Shown one piece after another: positions 44,459-55,351 of a DNA stretch of 64,000 nucleotides. The notes below the pieces were generated by a model that made no database searches, was not told the origin of the DNA, and saw nothing but the letters and a program-made list of their open reading frames with translations. Within the stretch, counting starts at the first letter, position 1; each line of letters begins with the position of its first letter. The DNA is from Microbulbifer sp. SAOS-129_SWC. GTDB taxonomy: Bacteria; Pseudomonadota; Gammaproteobacteria; Pseudomonadales; Cellvibrionaceae. The stretch covers positions 1,793,001 through 1,857,000 of the forward strand of contig NZ_CP155567.1 in the NCBI RefSeq assembly GCF_039696035.1, read 5' to 3'. A program made the translations under genes and the position numbers.

Positions 44459-46753
44459 TCAGCCCTGTAACGCTTTCAATATCTGCTCCGCGCGGATCGG
44501 CAGTTCGCGCATGCGCACCCCGACTGCGGCGAAAATCGCATTGGCGATTGCCGGGCCCACCACCGTGGTGGCGGGTTCACCGAGGCCGACCGGGTTTTCA
44601 CTGCTGTCGACAAACTCTATTTCGATTTCCGGCACATCGCGCATGCGCAGCGGGGTGTAGCTGTTGAGGTTGGTATCGCCCACGCGGCCACCCTTGAGCT
44701 GGGTGCCTTCGTGTAGCGCCAGGCTGGTGCCCCACAGGGCCGCGCCCTCCACCTGGGCGTGGGCGCCGTCCGGGTGCACGATGGTGCCGGCGTCGGTGAC
44801 GATGGTGAGCTTTTCCACCGTCGGCCGGCCGCTCTCGCGGTCTACGTGTACCCGCGCCACGCACGCGGTCCAGGTGGGCATATTGCGCTCCTGCCCGTAG
44901 GTGGTGGCCACGCCCAACCCGGTATCCGCGGGCATCTTTCCGCCCCAGCCGGAGAGTTCCCGCACCCGCTGCAGCACATTGGCCTGGCGCGACGCGCCGC
45001 CCACGGAATTGGGCGCGGAGCCGGCGTTCTTGCCCTCGGCCACCAGTTTCTCCAGGCGGAATTCAACCGGGTCCTGCTTGGCCTTGTGCGCCGCCTCGTC
45101 CATAAAACTCTCCAGCGCCCAGTTGACCCAGCCGGAGCCGACCGAGCGCAGCCAGCCGGGGCGGAAGGTGTCGTTGGCCAGATCGTTGGAAATGGCGCGC
45201 ACGCGGTTGCTGGGCACGCTGTACCAGTGCAGCGCGCCCTGAATGGCGAAGGGATCGTACTTGCCGCCGGACACGCCCTTGGCCAGGAAGGAGGGTGCCA
45301 TCACCTGGGTCGGCCAGCCGGCAGTGGCGGTGTGCTCCATGCCCAGGACCTTGCCGTTTTTGTCGAACGCCATGCGCATCCGCTGTACCGACGGCGAGCG
45401 CAGTGAGTCGAACAGCAGGTCGTCCTCCCGCGTAAATACCAGTTTCACCGGTCGGCCCAGTGCTTTTGCCGCCAGGGCGGCGGGAACCGTGTAGTCGCCG
45501 TTCAGCCGGCGCCCGAAACCGCCACCGAGCATATAGGTGCGCAGCACTATCTGCTCTTTCGGCACCTGTAGCGCCTTGGCCAGCACCGGGATGATCAGCG
45601 ACTGCCACTGGTTGCCGGTGTGGATTTCCCAGCGGCCGTCTTTCAGCTGCGCCAGCGCGTTGAGCGGTTCCAGCTGGAAGTGCAGGACTCCGTGGGTGAG
45701 GTATTCGCTCTCGAGCGTCGAGTCGGCGTCGGCGAATGCCTTGTCCACGTCGCCTTCCTCACGCACCACCACGCCGGCATCGGCGCTGCCGATCAGGGTG
45801 CGGCCGTGCTCCAGGACTGCCGCCTCGTCCACGTCGGCGGTCTTGCCCGGCGACCAGTCGACGCGAATCTTCTGCACTGCGCGGTTGGCCGCGTGGAAGC
45901 TCTCGGCGATGGCCACGGCCCAGCCGGGCACGGTGCCGGAGGGGTCGTCGAGCACGATGGTCTTCAGGTAGCCGGGAATGTCCCTGGCCGCACTGTCATC
46001 GATATTGTTGACGCTGGCACCGTAGCGGGTGGGCGGGAGTATCGGCCGGGCGTACACCATGCCCTCGATCTTGGCATCGAGGCCGTACAGCGCCTTGCCC
46101 GCGGCCTTGGCGGGGATATCCAGCGCCTGGGTCTGGCCACCGATCAGCCGGCGCTCCGACGGCGGCTTGATCGGCATCTTCTTCAGCTCGTCGTCCGTGT
46201 AGCTGCGTTTGATAGTGCTGTTACTGACGATATCGGCGTAGCTGAGCGACTTGCCGCCGGCGATCACGCGGCTTTTGCGCGCCTGGCACTGCTCCGGTTT
46301 TACCCCGAGCTGGCGGGCGCCCTCTTCGATCAGGGCGATGCGCCCGGCCGCGCCGGCGTGGCTCAGCGGAGCGAAGCTCTGCCATACCGACCAGCTGCCG
46401 CCGGTGACCATGTAACCCCATTTGGGGTCGCTGTCGACATAGTTGAGCGTGACCCTGTCCCAGTCGGCTTCCAGTTCGTCGGCGACGATGCGCGCCAGCG
46501 CGGTGCCGATGTGCTGGCCCATTTCCGCCTTGGCGATATTGACGATGATGTCGCCGTTTTTCTGCACCTGGTACCAGACCGTGGGCTCGAAGTCACCGCT
46601 GGCGGCGGCCTGTGCGGGGTCCGCCAGGCTGAGTGGCGAGCGCGCGAAGGCGAAGGTCAGGCCGGCGCCGGCCATGCCGATGATAAAACCGCGCCGGCTG
46701 AGGGATGGCACTTCGTTTTTGTGTTTGTCATTGCCCTGCAGGAATTTAAGCAT
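44459..46753 (-). CDS. Xanthine dehydrogenase-family molybdopterin subunit, Tat-exported (IorB-like)
   Basis: 764 residues. A Tat signal SRRGFIIGMAGAGLTFAFA lies near residues 19-37, so the enzyme is exported folded. The body matches the large subunit of isoquinoline 1-oxidoreductase and periplasmic aldehyde oxidases (GRRLNGDYTVPAALAAKAL, and VGLGEPATTVVGPAIANAIF near the end with the catalytic Glu region). It should oxidise an aldehyde or N-heterocycle with water as oxygen source. Its start overlaps the 2Fe-2S subunit gene by 8 bp; electrons probably go to the tri-haem cytochrome. Confidence 0.9.
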   Translation of the reverse strand: MLKFLQGNDKHKNEVPSLSRRGFIIGMAGAGLTFAFARSPLSLADPAQAAASGDFEPTVWYQVQKNGDIIVNIAKAEMGQHIGTALARIVADELEADWDRVTLNYVDSDPKWGYMVTGGSWSVWQSFAPLSHAGAAGRIALIEEGARQLGVKPEQCQARKSRVIAGGKSLSYADIVSNSTIKRSYTDDELKKMPIKPPSERRLIGGQTQALDIPAKAAGKALYGLDAKIEGMVYARPILPPTRYGASVNNIDDSAARDIPGYLKTIVLDDPSGTVPGWAVAIAESFHAANRAVQKIRVDWSPGKTADVDEAAVLEHGRTLIGSADAGVVVREEGDVDKAFADADSTLESEYLTHGVLHFQLEPLNALAQLKDGRWEIHTGNQWQSLIIPVLAKALQVPKEQIVLRTYMLGGGFGRRLNGDYTVPAALAAKALGRPVKLVFTREDDLLFDSLRSPSVQRMRMAFDKNGKVLGMEHTATAGWPTQVMAPSFLAKGVSGGKYDPFAIQGALHWYSVPSNRVRAISNDLANDTFRPGWLRSVGSGWVNWALESFMDEAAHKAKQDPVEFRLEKLVAEGKNAGSAPNSVGGASRQANVLQRVRELSGWGGKMPADTGLGVATTYGQERNMPTWTACVARVHVDRESGRPTVEKLTIVTDAGTIVHPDGAHAQVEGAALWGTSLALHEGTQLKGGRVGDTNLNSYTPLRMRDVPEIEIEFVDSSENPVGLGEPATTVVGPAIANAIFAAVGVRMRELPIRAEQILKALQG

Positions 46754-47246
46754 GGTCGGCCCCCGGCTCCTGTTCGCGGTTGTCCTGTGCCTGCATGCGC
46801 CCGGCGGCCAGCTTGATCGCCTCGCGGATACGCACGTAGGCCATACAGCGGCACAGGTTGCCGCTCATGACCTGGTCGATCTGTGTATCGGTGGGGTTGG
46901 GAAAATCGCGCAGCATCGCCGCGGCCTGCATGATCTGCCCGGGCTGGCAGTAACCGCACTGCGGGGTCTGCGCCTCGACCCAGGCCTGCAGCAGCGGATG
47001 CTCGCCGTTTTCTGCCAGCCCTTCGATGGTGGTGACCTTGGTGCCGGCGACACTGCTCACCGGCGTGATGCACGAGCGTGTGGCGCGCCCGTCGATGTGC
47101 ACGGTGCAGGCGCCGCACAGGCCGATGCCACAACCGAACTTGGTACCGGTCAGGTCGATGTCGTCGCGAATCACCCACAACAGCGGTGTCTCGGCGGGTA
47201 CGTCGATATCGACGGGCTGGCCGTTGATCTCAAATTCGATACTCAT
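46746..47246 (-). CDS. 2Fe-2S subunit of the molybdenum hydroxylase (IorA-like)
   Basis: 166 residues. The plant-type 2Fe-2S cluster ligands are CGIGLCGACTVHIDG plus an earlier/later Cys in TRSCITP, and the second cluster uses CGYCQPGQIM and NLCRCMAYVRI. It shuttles electrons from molybdopterin to the cytochrome. It has no signal; it is probably carried out by the Tat substrate. It lies 50 bp after the cytochrome gene. Confidence 0.93.
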   Translation of the reverse strand: MSIEFEINGQPVDIDVPAETPLLWVIRDDIDLTGTKFGCGIGLCGACTVHIDGRATRSCITPVSSVAGTKVTTIEGLAENGEHPLLQAWVEAQTPQCGYCQPGQIMQAAAMLRDFPNPTDTQIDQVMSGNLCRCMAYVRIREAIKLAAGRMQAQDNREQEPGADHA

Positions 47247-47296
47247 TGTTGTTCTCCCTGGAATTTGGGCACTTCTGGACGTCGAGCGGCGGTGAT

Positions 47297-48574
47297 TTAT
47301 TTCTGCAGGTCCTTGCGCAAATCGGTGAGGCGCTTGTGCAGGTCGGGCCAGGGCTCGCGAGCGGCGCGCCGGCGCAGGAAATCCGCCAGGCTGACGATGT
47401 CGTCATCGCTGAGCGTGGCAAATTCCGGCATGACGAAGCCGGGCGTGCCCTGGTCGGCAGCAATCCCCTGCAGCAGCACGCGCAGCAGGTTGGTCGGGTC
47501 GTCGGCAGTCACGGCGCTGTTCAGGCTCAGCTCGGCGCGCAGCGCAATGGGTTTGTCCGCGGCGTTGTAGTGGCAGCCGGTACAGGCGCCGATATACAGG
47601 TTCTCGCCATGGCTGCGATCATTCGCGGTGCGTTGCTGTGCGCCGTCGATGGTGGAGGCCGCCAGCGCCGCCGCGTCATTTTGTTGCGCGTCGTCGTTGC
47701 CGAGCGAGGCGAGGTAAACCGCCATTGCACGGATATCCTTGTCGGAAGCCTGTTTCAGCCCCTTGTGCACCACTTCTGACATGGAGCCGGCGGCCACGCC
47801 CTGATAGGGCGACTGGCCACTGCGCAGGTAGTCGTACAGTGTTTGTTCGGTCCAGTGAATTGGTACCGGCTGTTGCGCATTCAGCGCCGGGGCATACCAG
47901 TTGTCCACCAGTGCACCGGCGTAGGCGCGGTCTTTCTTTTCCGCGCCGAAGGCATTGCGGGGCGAGTGGCAGGCGGTGCAGTGGCCCAGGCCCTCGGCGA
48001 GATAGGCGCCGCGATTCCAGGTGTCACTCTGCCCGGGGTCGGGCTGCAGCGGCTTCGAGTCGAAGAACAGCAGCTGCCAGCCCCACTGCAGCGAGCGCAG
48101 TTTGAACGGGAAGCGCAAGCCGTTTTCCGGTGGCTGGTAGGCCACCGGCTTCAGCGACATCAGGTAGGCGTAGAGGGCGTCCAGATCGTCGTTGGTGACG
48201 TTCTTGAAATGGGTGTAGGGGAACGCGGGAAACAGATAGCTGCCGTCGCGGTCAATGCCCTTGTGCATGGCGCGGATAAATGCCTCGCGCGACCAGCTGC
48301 CGATACCCAGTTCGCGGTCCGGCGTGATGTTGGCGGCGTACAGGGTGCCGAACCCGGTAGGGAAGGCGCGCCCGCCGGCATAGGATTTCCCGCCGTCCGC
48401 AGTGTGGCAGGTGGCACAGTTGCCGATACCGGCGAGCACCCGGCCGCGCTCTATCAGGGCGGGGTCGGCCGGCGCCGATTCCGAGGCTTCCAGTGGCGGC
48501 AGAGCGGGCTGGTGGATGACAAAGAAAAGCCCGGCGGCAATGAGCAGCACCGCGACTAGGAGAGTTTTACCCAT
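47297..48574 (-). CDS. Tri-haem c-type cytochrome (alcohol/aldehyde dehydrogenase type)
   Basis: 425 residues from the ATG at 48574 (MGKTLLVAVLLIAAGLFF), with an N-terminal signal anchor. Three haem motifs: CATCH (Cys53), CTACH and CTGCH, one per cytochrome c domain. The layout is that of the cytochrome subunit of membrane-bound alcohol, aldehyde or IorAB-type dehydrogenases, accepting electrons in the periplasm. First gene of the operon with the 2Fe-2S and molybdopterin subunits. Confidence 0.92.
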   Translation of the reverse strand: MGKTLLVAVLLIAAGLFFVIHQPALPPLEASESAPADPALIERGRVLAGIGNCATCHTADGGKSYAGGRAFPTGFGTLYAANITPDRELGIGSWSREAFIRAMHKGIDRDGSYLFPAFPYTHFKNVTNDDLDALYAYLMSLKPVAYQPPENGLRFPFKLRSLQWGWQLLFFDSKPLQPDPGQSDTWNRGAYLAEGLGHCTACHSPRNAFGAEKKDRAYAGALVDNWYAPALNAQQPVPIHWTEQTLYDYLRSGQSPYQGVAAGSMSEVVHKGLKQASDKDIRAMAVYLASLGNDDAQQNDAAALAASTIDGAQQRTANDRSHGENLYIGACTGCHYNAADKPIALRAELSLNSAVTADDPTNLLRVLLQGIAADQGTPGFVMPEFATLSDDDIVSLADFLRRRAAREPWPDLHKRLTDLRKDLQK

Positions 48575-48903
48575 GGAGCCACCTCGAGTCTGTGTTGGCG
48601 GACCGCAGAACTGCAACGGCTGTGGGGAAACCGGCAAGGCCGGAAAATGGGGGGCGAAAATGCGCAAGCGCAATAGGCTCACTTTATAGCACCCCGTGGC
48701 CGCCGTTTTGAATGCTATTGGCGATTCGTACTGCTTTCTGGCGCCAATGGCCTCTTTCGGCGCCATCTGAAGGCCGCTCGCGATTCGACGAGGGGCTTTT
48801 CAGTCGCCGGTTTCTGTTGCCGGCGAGCAGCGTTGAATGCGGAGAATTTGAACGGAGAGCAGAAGCCGCGCGTCGGGCAGCGCGGCATGTGGCGGGTGCC
48901 GGG
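48575..48903. other. Intergenic region without a clear gene
   Basis: About 330 bp between the cytochrome start and the DUF72 stop. It should contain the promoter of the molybdenum hydroxylase operon. No repeat or RNA recognised. Confidence 0.5.
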
Positions 48904-49749
48904 TTAAAACAGTCCCATCTGCGGCTGCGGTTGATCGATATCCGGCAGCTCCGCGTGCGGGATCCGCGCGCGCAACAGCTCGGTCCACAGCGCCGCCAGC
49001 GACAGGGCATCGCCGTTGTCCGGCATATGCAGAAACATAAACGGTCGCCGGCCCTCCTCGATCCAGCTGGCGACCCGTTCGACCCAGGGGGCCAGGAACT
49101 CGCGGTTGGCCTCCAACTCGGGGTGGCCGATATAGCGGATTACCGGTGGCGCATCCACTGGCAGCAGATGCGCCGGAACCTGCGGCTTCTTGCGCTGCGC
49201 ATCGCGGATTGCCTCGCTGTCTGCCGTTGCGGCAAAGAGCGCGCGGCTGTCGAGGCAGACGCGTGCGGTCCGGCGCGCGCGCAAGCCGCGGTTCAGCGCC
49301 CGCTCGGCATCGCCCTTGGCGAAAAAATCCCGGTGGCGGACTTCGACCGCACAGCGCAGCGGTGCGGGCAGGGTATCGATAAAGTGCCAGAGATTATCCA
49401 GGTGTCCGGGGCCGAATGCGGCGGGCAGTTGCAACAGGAAAGGGCCGAGCCGATCCGCAAGCGGCGCGACGATGTCGAGAAAAGACTGCACTTCCGCGCT
49501 CGCACCGGCCAGCAGCCGCTCGTGGGTGACTGCGCGCGGAAACTTGAGCAGGAAGCGGAAGTCTTCGGTGACCTGTGCGCACCACTGCCGGCACTGCTCC
49601 AGGCTGGGGGTGGCGTAAAAGGTGGTATTGCCCTCGACACAGTTGAACACCTGGCTGTAGCGCGCCAGCGGACTCGCCCCGGCCGGCAGCCGTGCATTCC
49701 ACTGGGGGTGTTGCCACTGCGGGCAGCCGAGGAAGTAGGGAAGGGACAT
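48904..49749 (-). CDS. DUF72 (YecE-like) protein
   Basis: 281 residues of a TIM-barrel-like family. SPLARYSQVFNCVEGNTTFYATP, FLLKFPRAVTHERLL and VCLDSRALFA are family patterns. Function unknown; YecE-like proteins are widespread and dispensable. No operon partner is evident. Confidence 0.9.
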   Translation of the reverse strand: MSLPYFLGCPQWQHPQWNARLPAGASPLARYSQVFNCVEGNTTFYATPSLEQCRQWCAQVTEDFRFLLKFPRAVTHERLLAGASAEVQSFLDIVAPLADRLGPFLLQLPAAFGPGHLDNLWHFIDTLPAPLRCAVEVRHRDFFAKGDAERALNRGLRARRTARVCLDSRALFAATADSEAIRDAQRKKPQVPAHLLPVDAPPVIRYIGHPELEANREFLAPWVERVASWIEEGRRPFMFLHMPDNGDALSLAALWTELLRARIPHAELPDIDQPQPQMGLF

Positions 49750-49813
49750 AGGTCAGGCTTGCGGTGCAGCGGGTTGTGTTCAGTTCAGTGCGTTGGTGCG
49801 CAGGCGGCACATT

Positions 49814-50302
49814 CTAATCGGTTGGCGGCGCTCCGCCAAAGTCATTGCCCGATTCGGCATAGAAACCGAGATCGCCGAGCGCGGTGCGGATGCGGGCGAC
49901 CAGTGCATTGCTGAGCTGGCGGTAGTCCGGGTAGGGCGTCAGCAACAGGTGCCGGTCGGCATCGAGCAGGATATCCGGGGCGTCTGCCAGAGGGCGTGCG
50001 CGGTGCTGCAGCTCGGTAAAGCGCTGCAGATTGTCTTTGCCGCCGATCCAGTGCCAGCGCGCGTTGGGGTTCAGCTGCGGAGAGAAGCAGAGTGCGGTGG
50101 CCTGAAACAGGTGCGCATCCCGAAACTGGCGCCAGTCGTCAGCGGCGGGGCTGGCGATCTTGGCCAGCAGCGTGACGATCTTGCGCCAGTGATTGGAATT
50201 GAGCGCGACCAAATCCACGGCGCTGGGGGCCGGCGTAAGTTGCGCCAGACCGTTGGGGCGATGAGGCAGGTAGAGAGCGAGTCGCGCCTGGGCGGAGCCC
50301 AA
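49814..50302 (-). CDS. Uncharacterised protein (possibly DUF6942-like)
   Basis: About 162 residues if translation starts at the TTG at 50302; no ATG or GTG is well placed, and the frame stays open to 50476. Recognisable pieces are NSNHWRKIVTLLAKI, LCFSPQLNPNARWHWIGGKDN and DLGFYAESGNDFGG at the end. No signal peptide or membrane segment. I do not recognise a function; the similarity to DUF6942 is from memory. Confidence 0.6.
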   Translation of the reverse strand: MGSAQARLALYLPHRPNGLAQLTPAPSAVDLVALNSNHWRKIVTLLAKIASPAADDWRQFRDAHLFQATALCFSPQLNPNARWHWIGGKDNLQRFTELQHRARPLADAPDILLDADRHLLLTPYPDYRQLSNALVARIRTALGDLGFYAESGNDFGGAPPTD

Positions 50303-50392
50303 TAAATCGGATTGGGTACTGATGGTAGAGGCTCTTGTGTTGCGGTTTTTTCTGTTGGTAGCCGTGTGCCTGCTTCTGTGCAACGTGCAAAT

Positions 50393-50420
50393 CCCCACGC
50401 CGCTGCTTGCGGGCGTGGGG
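50393..50420. terminator. Hairpin after katG
   Basis: CCCCACGCC (50393-50401) pairs with GGCGTGGGG (50412-50420), with A and T triplets outside the stem, 14 bp from the katG stop. Confidence 0.7.
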
Positions 50421-50433
50421 GTTTGCTGCGGGG

Positions 50434-53161
<2,728 letters not shown>

Positions 53162-53506
53162 TTAATCGTGTCTGACGATATCCACTGAAATCTCAATCGC
53201 CGCCGTGGTTCCCCGATTTTCCAGCCAGTGTCGTGTATTCCTGTCTTCAGGCCAGCCGAGCCCGGGCCCATAATCGGTAGCGATGCCGTCCCGGTGGTCC
53301 GTGATCGTTCCCTGCAGGATGTAGACGATCCCCGGGCGGTCCTTATGGTCGTGAACCGGGCCGAATACGCCGCCCGGCTCAATCGTCACCATACGCATCC
53401 GCAGTTCACGTCCGGCCAGCCCCTCGAGCTCCGGCCCGAGGTCTAAAGCACCGAGGAGCTGTACCGTTACCCCCTTTGTCTCTGGTGCCGCCTGTTCGTT
53501 GCTCAC
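53162..53506 (-). CDS. Cupin-domain protein
   Basis: 114 residues from a GTG at 53506 (VSNEQAAPETKG) preceded by GAGG; an ATG at 53527 lacks a ribosome-binding site. Metal motif 1 is GPVHDHKDRPGIVYILQG and motif 2 is NTRHWLENRG. A small single-domain cupin of unknown substrate. Confidence 0.8.
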   Translation of the reverse strand: MSNEQAAPETKGVTVQLLGALDLGPELEGLAGRELRMRMVTIEPGGVFGPVHDHKDRPGIVYILQGTITDHRDGIATDYGPGLGWPEDRNTRHWLENRGTTAAIEISVDIVRHD

Positions 53507-53666
53507 CTTGCTATCCTCGCCTCGCATTCAGGGTGCTGATGTGCAATTAGGCCTCTGGTGCCTGCGACTTACACGGAAATAACCAGAGTAGGTACTTTCC
53601 GGCTTTCTGCAACCGGATACAGAGACGCGACTGTGCGAGGGGCCAATCAATACCGCAGCGCAGAAC

Positions 53667-54182
53667 CTACCAGAACAGGCTGCTCCATGCCGATACGCCG
53701 GTGAGGTGAAAGAAGGGGTTTTGTGCCCCGGTTGTGGTATGCGCAACTTCCTGATTGTCGTCCTTTACCTGCGCAGCATCCAAATCCATCAACCAGATAT
53801 CATAATGCGTAGGCGTGATAAACAGGCGATGATTGCGAATGTCGCCAACGAGTCTCCAGTAACCGGAACTGTGCGCTCCGTTCCCTGGAACGAAATATTC
53901 CCGGTACTGGACACCAGCACCCGGAGGAACTGGAAGGTTCCCCAGCGTGTCGCTGTGTAACGCTTCCTGTCGATACCCCTCCTGTAAATCGAGTTGATTG
54001 TTCTTCTTGATGCTGGCTAATACCCTGGCCAAATCTCCGGATATTCTGTTGCCGATAAGCGCGCTCGCACGAATCTGATAGATGGGAAGGTGGGTCGTGC
54101 GACCGTTAAGTACTGCTGGATAATTTTCTTTAATAGCGCTGAGTTGGCGCCCATTTCTTGTGTTGTTGGTATGAATAGGCAT
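53667..54182 (-). CDS. Hypothetical protein with possible barnase/N1-type ribonuclease motif
   Basis: 171 residues. The segment VQYREYFVPG, then GYWRLVGDIRNHRLFITPTHYDIWLMD resembles the E-R-H arrangement of microbial guanyl-specific ribonucleases (Glu in REY, Arg in WRLV, His in THY). There is no signal peptide, and the N-terminus (NGRTTHLPIYQIRASALIG) is unrecognised. No immunity gene is obvious beside it. The alternative is an unrelated protein with chance similarity. Confidence 0.5.
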   Translation of the reverse strand: MPIHTNNTRNGRQLSAIKENYPAVLNGRTTHLPIYQIRASALIGNRISGDLARVLASIKKNNQLDLQEGYRQEALHSDTLGNLPVPPGAGVQYREYFVPGNGAHSSGYWRLVGDIRNHRLFITPTHYDIWLMDLDAAQVKDDNQEVAHTTTGAQNPFFHLTGVSAWSSLFW

Positions 54183-54677
54183 CTTTTAATCCTTTAAAAG
54201 TCAGGGAAATAACCGCCAAAATTGAGCAGGTTGAAGTCCTTATCCAGCATGAGAGTGCTTAAAGTAACATGGTTTGTTTCGGAGTGGACATTCGTGCGAT
54301 GCGTTCATGGCGTCCCGTCTCGTGCACAACTGCAGCTTAATTCAAGGGGCGCACACTCAAATTCAATAACCTAATCAGGGTGGAATACGCGAACAGTTGG
54401 GCTCTGGCGAGGTTTCCCGGAATTTGTGCCTCCCGCTTTTCGCACGAAAATTTGCGCGGGCGCGACCGGCGATTCTCTGCAGCGAAGTGGCTTGGTTGTA
54501 TTTTGTACTGTCAGTCCCGTGGCGGGCTGAAATGGTACTGGCCCGATCCAGTCTGAATTCGTTCAAGTCAAGACTGCACTTTTATTTTTAACTCATTAGA
54601 ATGCGCGACCTTTTACTCTTTCGGGGATTCTGAACCGGTGGTCGTGTGCCGATCACCAAGGTGTTGTCTGAGGTTGT
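54183..54677. other. Intergenic region without a clear gene
   Basis: About 495 bp. Short frames on both strands lack start signals and family resemblance. The AT-rich end near 54575-54677 is the likely promoter of the next gene. Confidence 0.5.
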
Positions 54678-55253
54678 ATGATCGTATTTACCCTTATAAA
54701 TGAAGAGACAGACTCGGTCTGGGTTGGCACGGCGCGGGAAGGTGTTTCGCCGGAAGCCAGATTCAAGCAATTTCAGGCTGCGCTTGAGCTTGGGATTGAA
54801 CATCCGTTTTATAAGGAGCTGAAGTCATTTGGCCCGGAGGCCTTTGACGTGAGCCTGTTCGCCGTTGCCGAAGACGCAACGGAACTGAAGATGTTCGTGG
54901 AGGAGGCGCTGGAGACATACGGCGGCAAGAGCCTCGCCGGGATAAAGACTGTGCTGCCCGGCACCACTAAAGCTTCTCTGGCCCCTAAGGCCAAGGTGAA
55001 GCGTCTTGGAGTTGGTGCTGCGCCCATCAGTCCCCCTTCCCCTGCCAAACGTACCACCAAGCCGGTTAAGGAGAAGCTGGCGGTCGGGCGCACCGGCAGT
55101 GCCGCCAAGGAGCGCAAGATCAAGGAGGCCATCGAGGCTGAGAAAGCGGCCATCGCCGCTGCCAAGGCCAAGCGCGCGGCGGAAGAGGCCGATGAAATGA
55201 AGGCGATTCTGGCGGGGCTGGATGCGCGCGGGTCAATGCTCAAGAAGCGCTGA
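54678..55253 (+). CDS. GIY-YIG-like protein with lysine/alanine-rich tail
   Basis: 191 residues. The first ~90 (MIVFTLINEETDSVWVGTA, EARFKQFQAALELG, YGGKSLAGIKT) follow the GIY-YIG fold layout, but the namesake motif is degraded (VFTL and VWVG), so nuclease activity is doubtful. The rest is a basic, low-complexity linker and a helical KAAIAAAKAKRAAEEADEMK region likely to bind nucleic acid. It ends before a shared terminator. Confidence 0.65.
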   Translation: MIVFTLINEETDSVWVGTAREGVSPEARFKQFQAALELGIEHPFYKELKSFGPEAFDVSLFAVAEDATELKMFVEEALETYGGKSLAGIKTVLPGTTKASLAPKAKVKRLGVGAAPISPPSPAKRTTKPVKEKLAVGRTGSAAKERKIKEAIEAEKAAIAAAKAKRAAEEADEMKAILAGLDARGSMLKKR

Positions 55254-55309
55254 GTTAATATCCGGCACCTTCTTCAGGCTGTGGTCACTGTGCCACAGAT
55301 CAAAAAAAA

Positions 55310-55326
55310 GCCCCGCGATGCGGGGC
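55310..55326. terminator. Bidirectional rho-independent terminator
   Basis: GCCCCGC (55310-55316), loop GAT, GCGGGGC (55320-55326), with eight A before and five T after. It ends both the GIY-YIG-like gene and acnB. Confidence 0.93.
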
Positions 55327-55351
55327 TTTTTCGTTTCAGGGGAGGCGCTAA

